From Pseudarthrobacter sp. L1SW (GTDB lineage: Bacteria > Actinomycetota > Actinomycetes > Actinomycetales > Micrococcaceae): 64,000 bases of DNA. Where the stretch lies: positions 2,604,001-2,668,000 of the forward strand of contig NZ_CP078079.1 in the NCBI RefSeq assembly GCF_020809045.1. Direction: 5' to 3'. Under the pieces are notes generated by a model. It saw nothing but the letters and a program-made list of their open reading frames with translations. It did no database searches and was not told the DNA's origin. Below, in pieces: positions 35,930-45,423 of the stretch (the stretch's first letter is position 1; each line of letters opens with the position of its first letter). The position numbers and the translations under genes were made by a program.

Positions 35930-35975
35930 ATCAAACTATGCTTATGCGAATCAAACTGCATCAAAGTGCATCAAA
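35930..35975. promoter_or_regulatory. Phased ATCAAA direct-repeat array upstream of LysM gene
   Basis: The hexamer ATCAAA occurs four times at 35930, 35950, 35960 and 35970, with spacings of 20, 10 and 10 bp, all in the same orientation and on one face of the helix. The region is AT-rich against its surroundings. Three copies precede the GTG at 35966 and the fourth overlaps the start of the coding frame. Such head-to-tail phasing fits cooperative binding by a small DNA-binding protein. Confidence 0.45.
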
Positions 35976-36967
35976 CGGGCGGCTCCGTGGCTAGGGCAGC
36001 GTGGTCGCGGTTGTCCGCCGACGCCGCCGGAGCGGCAGCAGTCCTCCTGTTGGGCATCCTGCTCTGCCTCATCAGTTCGGGGCTTCTGGCGCAATGGAAA
36101 GATTCATCGGCAAGGCTCCAAGAGCCCGGGGTCGAGGAGCTTCTGGCCACCGCGGCGGGCGCCGCCGGGACGGGCATTGTGGCCTGGTGGTTCACGTCGC
36201 TGGCGTGCGCAGCTGCCTCCGCCGTGCTGGCCAGGAAAGGCCGGACCCGGGCAGCAGCAGCCACCCGCAAACTTTCTCCTGCGTTCATGCAGCGATTGGT
36301 GCTGGGCGCATTGTCCGTTCAACTGCTGTCCGGGCCCGTTGCCCATGCCTCGGTACCGGCACCCGGTCCGGAGTGGGCACCCACGCAAGTGCACTCATCC
36401 TCGGCTCCCGCCACCGCAGGAGCCGTTTCCGGGGCCGTCCCGGCGGCAGATGCCACGGCAGGAGGCGCACCGACAGCCGGCATCGGGGCATCCTCACGGG
36501 GCCCAGCATGGACAGCGCCAGAACCAGTTCCAGTTCAATCCCTGCCCGTCGGTAAGGAGACGCCGGCCAGTGCAGGAAACCAGCCGGGAAAAGAAGCCCC
36601 TGCGGGCAGCGAGGCACCGGTCCAGGCAGGGAAGGAACACTCCGCCGTCGTAGCGACGACGCCACCCCCGTCCGTCCACCCCGGCTGGCAGCCCGTCCCG
36701 CCGGTGGTGAACCCGGGCATGCTTGCAGCTCCCGCCAGCCGGGCCCCCGCGGAGGCAACGGCTGCTGAGGCCGAGGCCGTCACCGTCCAGGCGGGCGACA
36801 CCCTCTGGGACATTGCCGCCCGGGCTTTGGGACACGGTGCCTCTGACGTGGACATCGCACTTCAGTGGCCCCGTTGGTATCAGGCCAACGCGGCACTCAT
36901 CGGACAGAATCCGGATGTGCTGCTCCCGGGCCAAATTCTTCAGCCACCCTCATCCGTCCACAAATAG
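35966..36967 (+). CDS. LysM-domain membrane protein
   Basis: A 333-residue protein (from GTG 35966; GTG 35987 is an alternative that leaves the ATCAAA array outside the gene). It has two membrane helices at about 20-42 and 60-85, a third hydrophobic segment near 110-130 ending at PVAHASVPAP that may be a signal-like helix, and a 140-residue low-complexity Pro/Ala/Gly linker. It ends with a C-terminal LysM domain (VTVQAGDTLWDIAARALG, YQANAALIG, LLPGQIL). LysM binds peptidoglycan or chitin-like glycans, so the protein should bridge membrane and wall. It precedes the Rv3235-like gene by 90 bp. Confidence 0.85.
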   Translation: MHQTGGSVARAAWSRLSADAAGAAAVLLLGILLCLISSGLLAQWKDSSARLQEPGVEELLATAAGAAGTGIVAWWFTSLACAAASAVLARKGRTRAAAATRKLSPAFMQRLVLGALSVQLLSGPVAHASVPAPGPEWAPTQVHSSSAPATAGAVSGAVPAADATAGGAPTAGIGASSRGPAWTAPEPVPVQSLPVGKETPASAGNQPGKEAPAGSEAPVQAGKEHSAVVATTPPPSVHPGWQPVPPVVNPGMLAAPASRAPAEATAAEAEAVTVQAGDTLWDIAARALGHGASDVDIALQWPRWYQANAALIGQNPDVLLPGQILQPPSSVHK

Positions 36968-37057
36968 TCCAGGGCCCTTTCCGTCGGGCCACAAACAATC
37001 CAAGCCGATCCCATCCGGGATCCAACAGACCGGCCATCCACCTTTAGGGGAAATCCG

Positions 37058-37612
37058 ATGAGTGCAGTTACACCGATACGCGCCGCCCAGGCCACAACTA
37101 CGGCAGGCCAAAGGACGGACCCGGGACCGGCGGAGGCAGGACATCCACCACCGCGCCGGGCTACCACCGCAACCACGGCACCCCTGTCGGCGCGCCGCCA
37201 CACTCCCGCGTCCCTGTCTCCCGCCCACCGGGGAGCTCCCGCGCCTTTGCGTCCCGCCGACGACATGGCGGAAGTCCGCGCGATCGCCCGCAACACAGTA
37301 CAGGCGGCTATGGAGGTACTCGCGGGCATCCGGCCGATCCATCAGCTCGCCCGGCGCCTTGACCCCCGCTGCCTGGCGGCACTGCAGCACCGCGCCGCCC
37401 TTATCCGGCGGGAGCTCACCCGTACCGGCAACCCGGCCCTGGCCAGGCTCCATCGAAACTCCACAGTCAGGTCGGTCCGGGTCTGCGAGGTCGCGGACGG
37501 CATCTATGAAGCCAGCGCGGTGGTGGTGGACGACGTCCGTGCCCGTGCTGTTGCCGTCCGGCTGGAGCAGAGCAAACAGGTGTGGCGGGTGACAGAACTT
37601 GTCATCGGCTGA
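37058..37612 (+). CDS. Rv3235-like protein
   Basis: A 184-residue protein with a low-complexity Ala/Pro/Thr-rich N-terminus (1-65) and a conserved C-terminal domain (MAEVRAIARNTVQAAMEVLAGIRPIHQLARRL, then VRSVRVCEVADGIYEASAVVV and a final strand). This is the pattern of the Rv3235/DUF6459 family found next to secA in many actinobacteria, and here too secA follows convergently. The function is unknown. The start ATG follows a GGGGAAATCCG sequence that gives a usable ribosome site. Confidence 0.85.
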   Translation: MSAVTPIRAAQATTTAGQRTDPGPAEAGHPPPRRATTATTAPLSARRHTPASLSPAHRGAPAPLRPADDMAEVRAIARNTVQAAMEVLAGIRPIHQLARRLDPRCLAALQHRAALIRRELTRTGNPALARLHRNSTVRSVRVCEVADGIYEASAVVVDDVRARAVAVRLEQSKQVWRVTELVIG

Positions 37613-37632
37613 AGACGCAACGGAAAAGGAAG

Positions 37633-37660
37633 AGGGCCGGGAACCCTGTTCCCCGGCCCT
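37633..37660. terminator. Hairpin terminator between Rv3235-like gene and secA
   Basis: AGGGCCGGGAA (37633-37643) pairs with TTCCCCGGCCCT (37649-37660) with one extra C and a five-base loop. It lies 21 bp after the Rv3235-like stop codon and 48 bp after the end of secA on the other strand, so it probably serves both convergent genes. The upstream side is A-rich, giving U-residues for the minus-strand transcript. Confidence 0.75.
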
Positions 37661-37707
37661 GCCTCCACTGCATCGCCCGCCGCCGCGGCCGGCAAGTCCG
37701 CCAGTGG

Positions 37708-40446
37708 TCAGCGGCGCTTCTTCTTTGCGGGCCGCTTGGCCGCATCCTGCGCGGCTGCCTTGGCCGGATTTCCGGAACGGCCGGAGGAACGGGTCTCCAC
37801 CCGGGTCTGCGTTCCACCGGTTTCGCTCGGAGCGGTGTACTGCAGCTGGGCAGGCTTTTCGGGAGCTTCCAATCCGGCAGCCCGCACCTGCGGTTCAACA
37901 TGCTCGGTGTGTCCGCCCTGCGCATCGGCCACCACCACATCCTGGGCGGGCGTGACTTCCACTTCAAGGTTGAACAGGAACCCGACGCTCTCCTCGCGGA
38001 TCGCCTCCATCATGCTCTGGAACAGGATAAAGCCTTCACGCTGGTACTCCACGAGGGGATCACGCTGTGCCATGGCGCGCAGGCCGATGCCCTCCTTGAG
38101 GTAGTCCATCTCGTACAGGTGTTCCTGCCACTTGCGTCCAATGACGGAGAGGACCACCCGGCGCTCGAGTTCCCGCATGCTTTCGGAGCCGATGGCTTCC
38201 TCACGTGCCTGGTACACCAGCCGCGCGTCGGACAGCAGCTCCTCCTTCAGGAACTCGACGGTAAGCCTGGACTTTCCGCCGGCTTCCTCGATGATCTCTT
38301 CCGGAGTGACGCTCACAGGGTAGAGCGTCTTGAGGTTGGTCCAGAGCTGGTTATAGTCCCAGTCGTCCCCGTTGCCTTCGGCCGTTGCGGCATCGATGAA
38401 GGCGGTAATGGTGTCCTCGACGAAGAACTGGACCTTCTCGTGCAGGTCATCGCCTTCGAGAATCCGACGCCTGTCGCTGTAGATGGCTTCACGCTGGCGG
38501 TTCAGGACGTCGTCGTACTTCAGGACGTTCTTGCGCTGTTCGGCGTTGCGCCCCTCAACCTGGCCCTGCGCGGAGGCGATAGCCCGGGACACAAGCTTCG
38601 ACTCCAGTGCGACGTCGTCCGGCACGGAGCTGTTCATGAGCCGTTCCGCCGCCCCCGAGTTGAAGAGCCGCATGAGGTCATCGGTCAACGAGAGGTAGAA
38701 GCGGGACTCGCCGGGATCACCCTGGCGGCCCGAACGTCCGCGGAGCTGGTTGTCGATGCGGCGTGATTCGTGGCGCTCGGTGCCGAGGACATAGAGTCCG
38801 CCGAGGTCCAGGACTTCCTCGTGCTCGTCCTTGACGGACTGCTTGGCGGCCTCCAGGGCGGCGGGCCACTCGGACTCGTACTCCTCGGAGTTCTCTTCCG
38901 GGTCCAGTCCGCGCTTCGCCAGCTGGGCCACGGCCGTGAACTCGGCGTTGCCGCCGAGCATGATGTCGGTACCGCGGCCGGCCATGTTGGTGGCCACCGT
39001 GACGGCGCCCTTTCGGCCTGCCTGGGCAACGATGGCGGCTTCGCGGGCATGGTTCTTCGCGTTCAGGACCTCGTGGCGGATGCCTTCCTTGGCGAGGAGC
39101 CGGGAGAGGTATTCGCTCTTTTCAACGCTGGTGGTGCCCACCAGGACGGGCTGGCCCTTTTCGTGCCGTTCGGCGATGTCCCGCACAACGGCGTCGAACT
39201 TGACCGTTTCGTTCTTGTAGACGAGGTCCGGCTGGTCGATGCGCTGCATGTCCCGGTTGGTGGGAATGGCCACCACGCCCAGCTTGTAGGTGCTCATGAA
39301 CTCGGCAGCCTCGGTCTCGGCGGTGCCGGTCATGCCCGAGAGTTTGCCGTACATGCGGAAGTAGTTCTGCAGCGTCACGGTGGCCAGGGTCTGGTTCTCG
39401 GCCTTGATCTCGACGCCTTCCTTGGCCTCGATCGCCTGGTGCATGCCCTCGTTGTAGCGCCGGCCGGCCAGGATGCGGCCGGTGTGCTCGTCGACAATCA
39501 GGACTTCCCCGTCCAGGATGACGTAGTCCTTGTCCCGCTTGAACAGTTCCTTGGCCTTGATGGCGTTGTTCAGGAACCCGATGAGGGGCGTGTTCGCGGA
39601 TTCGTACAGGTTCTGGATGCCGAGGTAGTCCTCCACCTTCTCGATGCCGCTCTCCAGGACGCCAACGGTGCGCTTCTTCTCATCGACCTCGTAGTCCTTT
39701 TCCGGCTGCAGCCGGAGGACAACCTTGGCGAATTCGCTGTACCAGCGGTTGGTGTCCCCCTGCGCGGGGCCGGAGATGATCAGCGGCGTACGCGCTTCAT
39801 CGATAAGGATGGAGTCCACCTCGTCAACGATGGCGAAGTTGTGCCCGCGCTGGACGAGTTCGTTCCTGTCCCACGCCATGTTGTCGCGGAGGTAGTCGAA
39901 ACCGAACTCGTTGTTGGTGCCGTACGTGATGTCCGCGGCGTACTGCTGGCGCCGAACCGCCGGGTCCTGGTTGGCCAGGATGCATCCGCTGGTCAGGCCG
40001 AGGAAACGGTAGACGCGGCCCATGAGGTCGGACTGGTATTCGGCGAGGTAATCATTGACGGTGACCACGTGGACACCCTTGCCGGTCAGCGCGTTCAGGT
40101 AGGCGGGAGCGGTCGCCACCAGGGTCTTGCCTTCACCGGTCTTCATTTCTGCGATGTTGCCCAGATGCAGGGCGGCGCCACCCATCAACTGGACATCGAA
40201 GTGGCGCATCCCGAGGGTCCGCGACGATGCTTCGCGGACCGCGGCAAATGCCTCGGGGAGCAGGTCGTCCAGCTGCGCGCCGTCCTGGTGGCGTTCTCGG
40301 AGCCGGTCGGTTTCTTCCCGGAGTTCGGCATCCGTGAAGGTTTTGAAGGAGTCTTCCAGGGCATTGATGGAGTCGGCATAGTTCCGCAGTTGCCGGAGTG
40401 TCTTTTTGTCACCGGTGCGGAGAAGTTTTTCGATAAGTGATGCCAC
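37708..40446 (-). CDS. secA: Preprotein translocase ATPase SecA
   Basis: A 912-residue SecA. Walker A is [10 protein letters not shown] (GEGKT 104-108), the DEAD-like box is [20 protein letters not shown], and later helicase motifs include [37 protein letters not shown] and the helical scaffold. It drives Sec-dependent export. The C-terminus ends in a lysine/arginine-rich tail (AKKKRR) and has no CxCxS zinc motif, which E. coli SecA uses for SecB and lipids. Start: GTG 40446, 8 bp after GGGAG. Neighbours hpf, comF and mtrAB match the mycobacterial secA1 region. Confidence 0.97.
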   Translation of the reverse strand: MASLIEKLLRTGDKKTLRQLRNYADSINALEDSFKTFTDAELREETDRLRERHQDGAQLDDLLPEAFAAVREASSRTLGMRHFDVQLMGGAALHLGNIAEMKTGEGKTLVATAPAYLNALTGKGVHVVTVNDYLAEYQSDLMGRVYRFLGLTSGCILANQDPAVRRQQYAADITYGTNNEFGFDYLRDNMAWDRNELVQRGHNFAIVDEVDSILIDEARTPLIISGPAQGDTNRWYSEFAKVVLRLQPEKDYEVDEKKRTVGVLESGIEKVEDYLGIQNLYESANTPLIGFLNNAIKAKELFKRDKDYVILDGEVLIVDEHTGRILAGRRYNEGMHQAIEAKEGVEIKAENQTLATVTLQNYFRMYGKLSGMTGTAETEAAEFMSTYKLGVVAIPTNRDMQRIDQPDLVYKNETVKFDAVVRDIAERHEKGQPVLVGTTSVEKSEYLSRLLAKEGIRHEVLNAKNHAREAAIVAQAGRKGAVTVATNMAGRGTDIMLGGNAEFTAVAQLAKRGLDPEENSEEYESEWPAALEAAKQSVKDEHEEVLDLGGLYVLGTERHESRRIDNQLRGRSGRQGDPGESRFYLSLTDDLMRLFNSGAAERLMNSSVPDDVALESKLVSRAIASAQGQVEGRNAEQRKNVLKYDDVLNRQREAIYSDRRRILEGDDLHEKVQFFVEDTITAFIDAATAEGNGDDWDYNQLWTNLKTLYPVSVTPEEIIEEAGGKSRLTVEFLKEELLSDARLVYQAREEAIGSESMRELERRVVLSVIGRKWQEHLYEMDYLKEGIGLRAMAQRDPLVEYQREGFILFQSMMEAIREESVGFLFNLEVEVTPAQDVVVADAQGGHTEHVEPQVRAAGLEAPEKPAQLQYTAPSETGGTQTRVETRSSGRSGNPAKAAAQDAAKRPAKKKRR

Positions 40447-40493
40447 GTGAAGATGCTCCCAGTCTCATGCCGCCGAATTCTGGCGTTTTTAGT

Positions 40494-41759
40494 CTACGGG
40501 AGAGACACCGCCGCGAGTCCCGTTTGTTCCCTCAGAGCGGATACTCCGCCCCCGGCGACTGCAGCGGCGAGGCTGCCGGCCAAGTCACCCACCGGGAAAA
40601 CTTCCACTTCGGACAGCCCGAGCCAGTCGGCCATGAGCCGAAGCTCCGCAGCGAGTTCGACGGCGGTGTCCGGCGGGGCGTCCGGCTCCGCGAAGGCAGA
40701 CCTGGCCAGCAGCCTTCCGCCTTGGCGGTCCGCCTTCAGGTCCACGCGGGCGACGATCCGGTCGCGGAGGAGGAAGGGCAGGACGTAATACCCGTGCCGC
40801 CTCTTGTGTTCGGGCGTGTAGATCTCGATCCGGTAGTGGAAGCCGAACAGTTCCTCAAGCCGCCGGCGCTCAAAGACCAGCGAGTCGAACGGGCTGAGCA
40901 GGGCACTTCCGCTGGCCCGCCGCGGCAGCCTCGACTCGACGTGGCGGAAGACGTCACGGTCCCAGCCCTCCACGGTGATGCGTTCCAGCCTGCCCAGCTT
41001 CACCAGATGTTCGACGGCGGCCCCCGCGGCCTTCGGAGGCGTGCGGAAGTAGTCGGCGAAACAGCGGACGGTGCCAATGCCGTGCGCCTGGGCTGCAGCA
41101 TCGATCAGCCGGTTCATCGCTTCCGCAGGGGCGGCATCCCCTGCTGCCGCCGTGGGCATCCCGGGCAGCACCTTGGCAGTCAATGTGTACCGCCGCTCGA
41201 ACTGCTCGGTCCGCGATGCCACAGAGACCACACCTTCCTCGAACAGGTGCTCGAGGACCCGTTTGACGGCGTTCCAGTTCCAGCCCCAGTTGGCCGTTTC
41301 CTTTTCCTCGACGTGGCCCATCCTGACAGTCAGCTGGGCTGCGGTCAGGGGCCGGGAATGTGCCAGCGTGTCAAGGATCTTCCCCGTGATGGCAGTGCGA
41401 AGGTCAGGGTCCATGCGGGAGGCGCCAACCCAGGACCGTTTCTGCCACAGGAGGAGGTCCGCGTAGTGCTCCGGACGGATGTAGCTCGCCTCGTGTGCCC
41501 AGTACTCCACCATGCGGCGGGGATGGACGGTGGTCATTCGCTGCAGGATGGTCCGGTCGTAGTTTCCCAGCCGCGAAAAGAAGGGCAGGAAGTGGCTCCG
41601 GGAGAGGACGTTCACGGAATCGATCTGGACGAGCTGGATTCGGGCAAAGGTGCGGCCCACCGCCCGCGGGGTCACGGGGCCGGTGGGCCGTCCTTTGTCG
41701 AGTCCCTGTGCTGCCAAAGCGATCCGCCGTGCCTGGTCCAGGCTCAGCGTCGCTGACAC
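40494..41759 (-). CDS. YcaQ/AlkX-like winged-helix DNA glycosylase
   Basis: A 421-residue HTH_42 family protein. Typical segments are RIQLVQIDSVNVLSRSHFLPFFSRLG near the N-terminus, VEYWAHEASYIRPE, the SPFDSLVFERRRL block and HGYYVLPFLLRDRIVARVDLK. The E. coli (YcaQ) and Streptomyces (AlkZ) relatives remove alkylated bases and unhook interstrand cross-links; the QID-type segment that acts in those enzymes is visible as QID in the N-terminal block. Start: GTG 41759 after AGAGAGGA. It is inserted between hpf and secA on the same strand. Confidence 0.88.
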   Translation of the reverse strand: MSATLSLDQARRIALAAQGLDKGRPTGPVTPRAVGRTFARIQLVQIDSVNVLSRSHFLPFFSRLGNYDRTILQRMTTVHPRRMVEYWAHEASYIRPEHYADLLLWQKRSWVGASRMDPDLRTAITGKILDTLAHSRPLTAAQLTVRMGHVEEKETANWGWNWNAVKRVLEHLFEEGVVSVASRTEQFERRYTLTAKVLPGMPTAAAGDAAPAEAMNRLIDAAAQAHGIGTVRCFADYFRTPPKAAGAAVEHLVKLGRLERITVEGWDRDVFRHVESRLPRRASGSALLSPFDSLVFERRRLEELFGFHYRIEIYTPEHKRRHGYYVLPFLLRDRIVARVDLKADRQGGRLLARSAFAEPDAPPDTAVELAAELRLMADWLGLSEVEVFPVGDLAGSLAAAVAGGGVSALREQTGLAAVSLP

Positions 41760-41791
41760 ATCAGTCCTCTCTGTGGATGGTGTTCACCACC

Positions 41792-42517
41792 CTAAGCGTT
41801 GGCGGCGGCGTCGTCCGAACGGTACGCAATGACTTTTTCCTCCACCACGGTGTCCCCGGGCTCGCATTCATGGTCCAGGGTAATGACCCCGTAAGTCCAG
41901 CCGCGGCGCCGGTACACAACCGACGGCGTATTCGTGGCTTTGTCCACGAAAAGGTAGAAATCGTGGCCAACAAGTTCCATGTTGTCCACGGCGTCGTCGA
42001 GGGAGATGGAGGCGGCAGGAAAAACCTTGCGCCGGATCAGGACCGGGGAGTTGCCGGCGGGGATGTCATTCTCGACATCGTAGGGAGACTTTTCTTCCGG
42101 GGCGGCGACGGCCTCATTCCGGTGGCTGGCCTCGACATATAGCGGCTCGTGCGCGCTGGCGGGTTCGAGGGTGGCCGTTGCTTCCCGGACGGCCTTAGGG
42201 GTGTGCCGTCCATGATGGACCTTCTTGCGGTCCTTGGCCCGCCGGAGCCGTTCAAGCAGTTTGTTGTAGGCGAGATCGAATGCTGCGAACTTGTCAGCGG
42301 CGCTGGCTTCGGCACGGATCACGGGTCCCCGGCCCAGTACTGTCACCTCAACGGTCAGCTGATCGCCGGTCTGCCGGGCATTGGTCTCCTTTGAGACTTT
42401 CGCGTCGACCCGCTGGACCTTGTCCCCAAGCGACTCGATTTTCGAAATCTTTTCCCCGGCATATTCACGGAACCGGTCTGAGACTGTCAGATTTCGTCCG
42501 CTGATCATAAACTCCAT
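41792..42517 (-). CDS. hpf: Long-form ribosome hibernation promoting factor
   Basis: A 241-residue protein. Residues 1-100 form the YfiA/HPF domain that binds the 30S decoding centre (MISGRNLTVSDRFREYAGEKISKIE, DLAYNKLLERLRRAKDR). A linker follows, and residues from about 180 form the dimerisation domain (LIRRKVFPAASISLDDAVDNMELVGHDFYLF) that joins two ribosomes into a 100S particle. ATG 42517 is chosen since GGAGG stands about 6 bp before it; the frame can begin four codons earlier at a TTG within that ribosome site. It matches Rv3241c in position between comF and secA. Confidence 0.95.
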   Translation of the reverse strand: MEFMISGRNLTVSDRFREYAGEKISKIESLGDKVQRVDAKVSKETNARQTGDQLTVEVTVLGRGPVIRAEASAADKFAAFDLAYNKLLERLRRAKDRKKVHHGRHTPKAVREATATLEPASAHEPLYVEASHRNEAVAAPEEKSPYDVENDIPAGNSPVLIRRKVFPAASISLDDAVDNMELVGHDFYLFVDKATNTPSVVYRRRGWTYGVITLDHECEPGDTVVEEKVIAYRSDDAAANA

Positions 42518-42661
42518 GGTGCCCTCCAAATGACTTCGGTGACACGACGGCGGCGCTTCCCTGGGCCGATCTGTGTGACAGTCGAGCCCCTCTCCGAGCC
42601 GCCATCGAAAGGTACATTCTGTTCTTGGTACCCACCACCGACGTTAGTTCATAGGCACCCT

Positions 42662-43603
42662 TTATTCATCCTTTCTTGGTTTATTTTTTTCTAAGTCACG
42701 GTGGCTTCCGCGGGTCTTCGGGGGCGGGGCGCTGTGGCCCTCGGCGTCGGGCGGGCGTGTCGCAGCGAGGACGACGGCGCCCGCCACGTGTGCCCCTGCT
42801 GCACGCAGTGCACGGGCTGCTTCGGACAGCGTGGAGCCGGTGGTCAGGACGTCGTCGATGATGACGCAGCGGCGGCCCGCCACCCTTCCCTGCCCCCGCC
42901 TTGAGACCCGCATGGAGCCCCGCACCCGCTGCGCCCGGGCGCCCCGGCCCAGGCCCTTTTGGCCGCCCGGCAGCTGCAACACGGACCCGCCGGTCTTTGC
43001 GAGGACATCAGCGACGGCCAACCCGGCAAGCTGCGAGGCCCCGCCGAGCAGCAGGTGGACAGGGCTGAAACCCCGGTTCAGGTAGGCCTTGGTGCTGGTG
43101 GGCACCGGGACGAGGCGGATCTCCCCCGAGCCCTCACAGGCAGCGCGGACCGCCCCGCCGAGCGCCCGGCCAAGGCTTCGCTTGAGCTGATGCTGGCCGT
43201 GCCGCTTGAACGAAAGCATCGCCTGGGCGAGCTCTTCGCGGTAGACGCCGGCAGCCACCACCGGAAGCAGCACCAACCCGTCCACGTCCATGAGCGCCGG
43301 CGCTCCGCGTTCTGCCCGGAACGGGACTGCTGTAAGGCGCCGGATATGGCGGTCGCAGGGGACGCAGAGCGCCCGGTCCTCCGCACCGCAGCAGACACAG
43401 TCAACAGGAACAGCCAGCGACAGCAGGTCCGCGGCCGCGCTCGCGAGCTGGTCGGTGAACCGAAGGAAGGCGCTGCCGTGGTCCGAACGGTGCCTGGCGG
43501 GAATCCCGGGGGCAGGGTTGAGGTCGGGGTCGAGCCGGACAGGCGCCGCGGCCCTTCCGCCGGATGCTGGTGTGCTGCTCACCCCTTCATCTTCGGCCTG
43601 CAC
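42662..43603 (-). CDS. comF: ComF-family phosphoribosyltransferase-like protein
   Basis: A 313-residue protein with a zinc-ribbon segment CVCCGAEDRALCVPC, a middle region (VYREELAQAMLSFKRHGQH, LVPVPTSTKAYLNRGF) and the PRPP-binding signature CVIIDDVLTTGSTL. ComF proteins assist DNA uptake in competent bacteria and are widespread without proven enzymatic substrate. The N-terminal 45 residues are variable, so the GTG start at 43603 is uncertain; an internal GTG seven codons on is possible. It matches Rv3242c in order between lpqB and hpf. Confidence 0.87.
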   Translation of the reverse strand: MQAEDEGVSSTPASGGRAAAPVRLDPDLNPAPGIPARHRSDHGSAFLRFTDQLASAAADLLSLAVPVDCVCCGAEDRALCVPCDRHIRRLTAVPFRAERGAPALMDVDGLVLLPVVAAGVYREELAQAMLSFKRHGQHQLKRSLGRALGGAVRAACEGSGEIRLVPVPTSTKAYLNRGFSPVHLLLGGASQLAGLAVADVLAKTGGSVLQLPGGQKGLGRGARAQRVRGSMRVSRRGQGRVAGRRCVIIDDVLTTGSTLSEAARALRAAGAHVAGAVVLAATRPPDAEGHSAPPPKTRGSHRDLEKNKPRKDE

Positions 43604-43704
43604 CCCGCTGCCGGGCAGCAGGCAGGGGCGCTATGTGGACAGCGCCCGGGAACACAGGACTCCGCCCGGCGCACCTGGCCGGCCCGTGTTACCCGCCGGG
43701 TTCC

Positions 43705-45423
43705 TCAGCCCGGAAATGCCGGATCGATAGGGCCCTTGATCTGCGGCGACCAGCCGTTGCCAAGCCGCTGGAAGATCCCCTCAGCGGACTGGGCATAGAT
43801 CTCCTCGGCCCCGTTGCCCGCGCTGAGGGCCACGAGGCCGGGCCAGGGGGCCAGCTGCTGCGGCTGCCCGGAGGTCAGTGACAGCAGTTCCGGGGTGACG
43901 TTCTGCCCGGCTGCCCCCTTCATCACTACAAGGGTTGTATCCGTGACCCAGGCACCCTGGTCCGGATCGCTGCCGGTGGCCAGGGTGACCGGCGGTGTCA
44001 GCTCGCGCGGCGTCCCGTCGGCGCCCCGGATGATTCCGGTCACCTGGACCCGGGTCTTGCCGTTCTGCTCCGAAATCACCAGCGCCCGGACCCCTTCCCG
44101 GGAAATCCGGAACTCCTTGACAGTTCTTCCGGCCAGCCACGCAGGTGACAGGGTGACGGTGGGAACCGCGGCGCCTTCCGCGACTCCGGCCGGACGGAAC
44201 GCCACGACTTCAGTGCCCCCCGTGGCTCCCGGACCTGCCGACCAGACCCATTCACTGAGGCCGAAGGACGGCCGGCTCAGCGTGCTCCTCGTGGTCAGGG
44301 CCCGCGCCGGCTGCCCGGGACTGATGCTGTACAGCGTGGTGCGGCTTTCATTGAGGAACGCGGCCGTCTGCGACACCGGCGATTCCGCCGGGAACCGCGG
44401 CGCGAGCGATGACACGGGCTGCATGTCCGGAAGGGGGGAGACCCGGTTGTTTTCGTACCGCGCCAGCTCGTTGCCGCTGATGGCAATCTGGCGGGACGGC
44501 ACGCTCTTGTCCTGGACTGGCGGGAGGACGGCTCCGTTGTCCTCCACCCGCACCAAATCCTGGTTTGCGCGCAGCTCGACATTGACGACGTCGGGCTGGC
44601 TGCGGAACGTCAGCGTCAGCTGCATCTGCATCCTGAGCCGGTCCTCCGGGGACGTCTCCATCAGTTCCTTGGCTGTCAGGTCCACCTGCGCAGCGCCTGA
44701 GACGACGGGAACCGACTCCCGCGCAAGCTTGATGCCGGAGGGGAAGGCACTCGCCACTGCCCCGCGGAGGTAGGGCGCCGGCCCCGCCAGCAGTGCGCTG
44801 GTCATTGCCTTGACCGTCTTGTTCTTGATGAACCAGCGGACATCCGGAACAGCGAACGTGAACGTGGGGTCGTAAAAGTAGATGGGGTAGGCCCCGTAAA
44901 TCACCTTGAACGTTTCCTCGGCGATGGCGGTGCCGTCCGGGAGGCCGGAAATCCGCCATTCACCGTCCACCTGGGTGAGGGTCACCGGAATATTCTCAAT
45001 GGTTCCCTCCGGCGACTGGGTGGCGATGCCGTCCGCGTCCACGGTGTAGGCGACATCCAGTTCGTAGTTGTAGACGTTCTCCTTATCCGTTGCCACCACC
45101 CGCGCCTCGCGGTAAACGAGCGCCCGCTGGTCCGGCTTCCAGGACACGGAGGAGGCCTGTGTCAGGTATTGGCGGGCCACAGCGTAGTCGTCCTCGTAGC
45201 CGCTGCCGGCCCGGTAGAAGTAATCGATGATGGTCTCCGGCAGGGCGCCCGGCTGGGGCGCTGCCGGCAGGAACACCGGTGCGCTGACGTTCCCCGCGCT
45301 GCCCTCGCTGCTCTTGCCCACCGGCCCCGATGTGGGAATACGGGCGCAGCCGGCCAGCAGGACCAGCAGCAGGACCAGCAGTGAAGCACGCAGCTTCGCC
45401 AGGCGGCCGGTGCGGCCCATCAT
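43705..45423 (-). CDS. lpqB: Lipoprotein LpqB (MtrAB partner)
   Basis: A 572-residue secreted lipoprotein. The signal peptide ends at LLVLLAGC, with Cys26 as the lipidated residue. Then follow a GerMN domain (about 55-310; [16 protein letters not shown] and related) and a C-terminal beta-propeller-like LpqB domain. In mycobacteria LpqB binds the outer part of MtrB and modulates MtrA phosphorylation. Its ATG overlaps the mtrB stop by 4 bp (ATGA), so the three genes mtrA-mtrB-lpqB are coupled. Confidence 0.95.
   Translation of the reverse strand: MMGRTGRLAKLRASLLVLLLVLLAGCARIPTSGPVGKSSEGSAGNVSAPVFLPAAPQPGALPETIIDYFYRAGSGYEDDYAVARQYLTQASSVSWKPDQRALVYREARVVATDKENVYNYELDVAYTVDADGIATQSPEGTIENIPVTLTQVDGEWRISGLPDGTAIAEETFKVIYGAYPIYFYDPTFTFAVPDVRWFIKNKTVKAMTSALLAGPAPYLRGAVASAFPSGIKLARESVPVVSGAAQVDLTAKELMETSPEDRLRMQMQLTLTFRSQPDVVNVELRANQDLVRVEDNGAVLPPVQDKSVPSRQIAISGNELARYENNRVSPLPDMQPVSSLAPRFPAESPVSQTAAFLNESRTTLYSISPGQPARALTTRSTLSRPSFGLSEWVWSAGPGATGGTEVVAFRPAGVAEGAAVPTVTLSPAWLAGRTVKEFRISREGVRALVISEQNGKTRVQVTGIIRGADGTPRELTPPVTLATGSDPDQGAWVTDTTLVVMKGAAGQNVTPELLSLTSGQPQQLAPWPGLVALSAGNGAEEIYAQSAEGIFQRLGNGWSPQIKGPIDPAFPG

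Noticed and set aside
35930..35975. Repeat array as a CRISPR
   Set aside because: Units are only 6 bp with 4-14 bp between them and no cas genes are present; it fits a protein-binding array.
38770..40440. 556-codon open frame antisense to secA
   Set aside because: It is a shadow of the secA codon pattern; secA is certain and the antisense peptide shows no domain.
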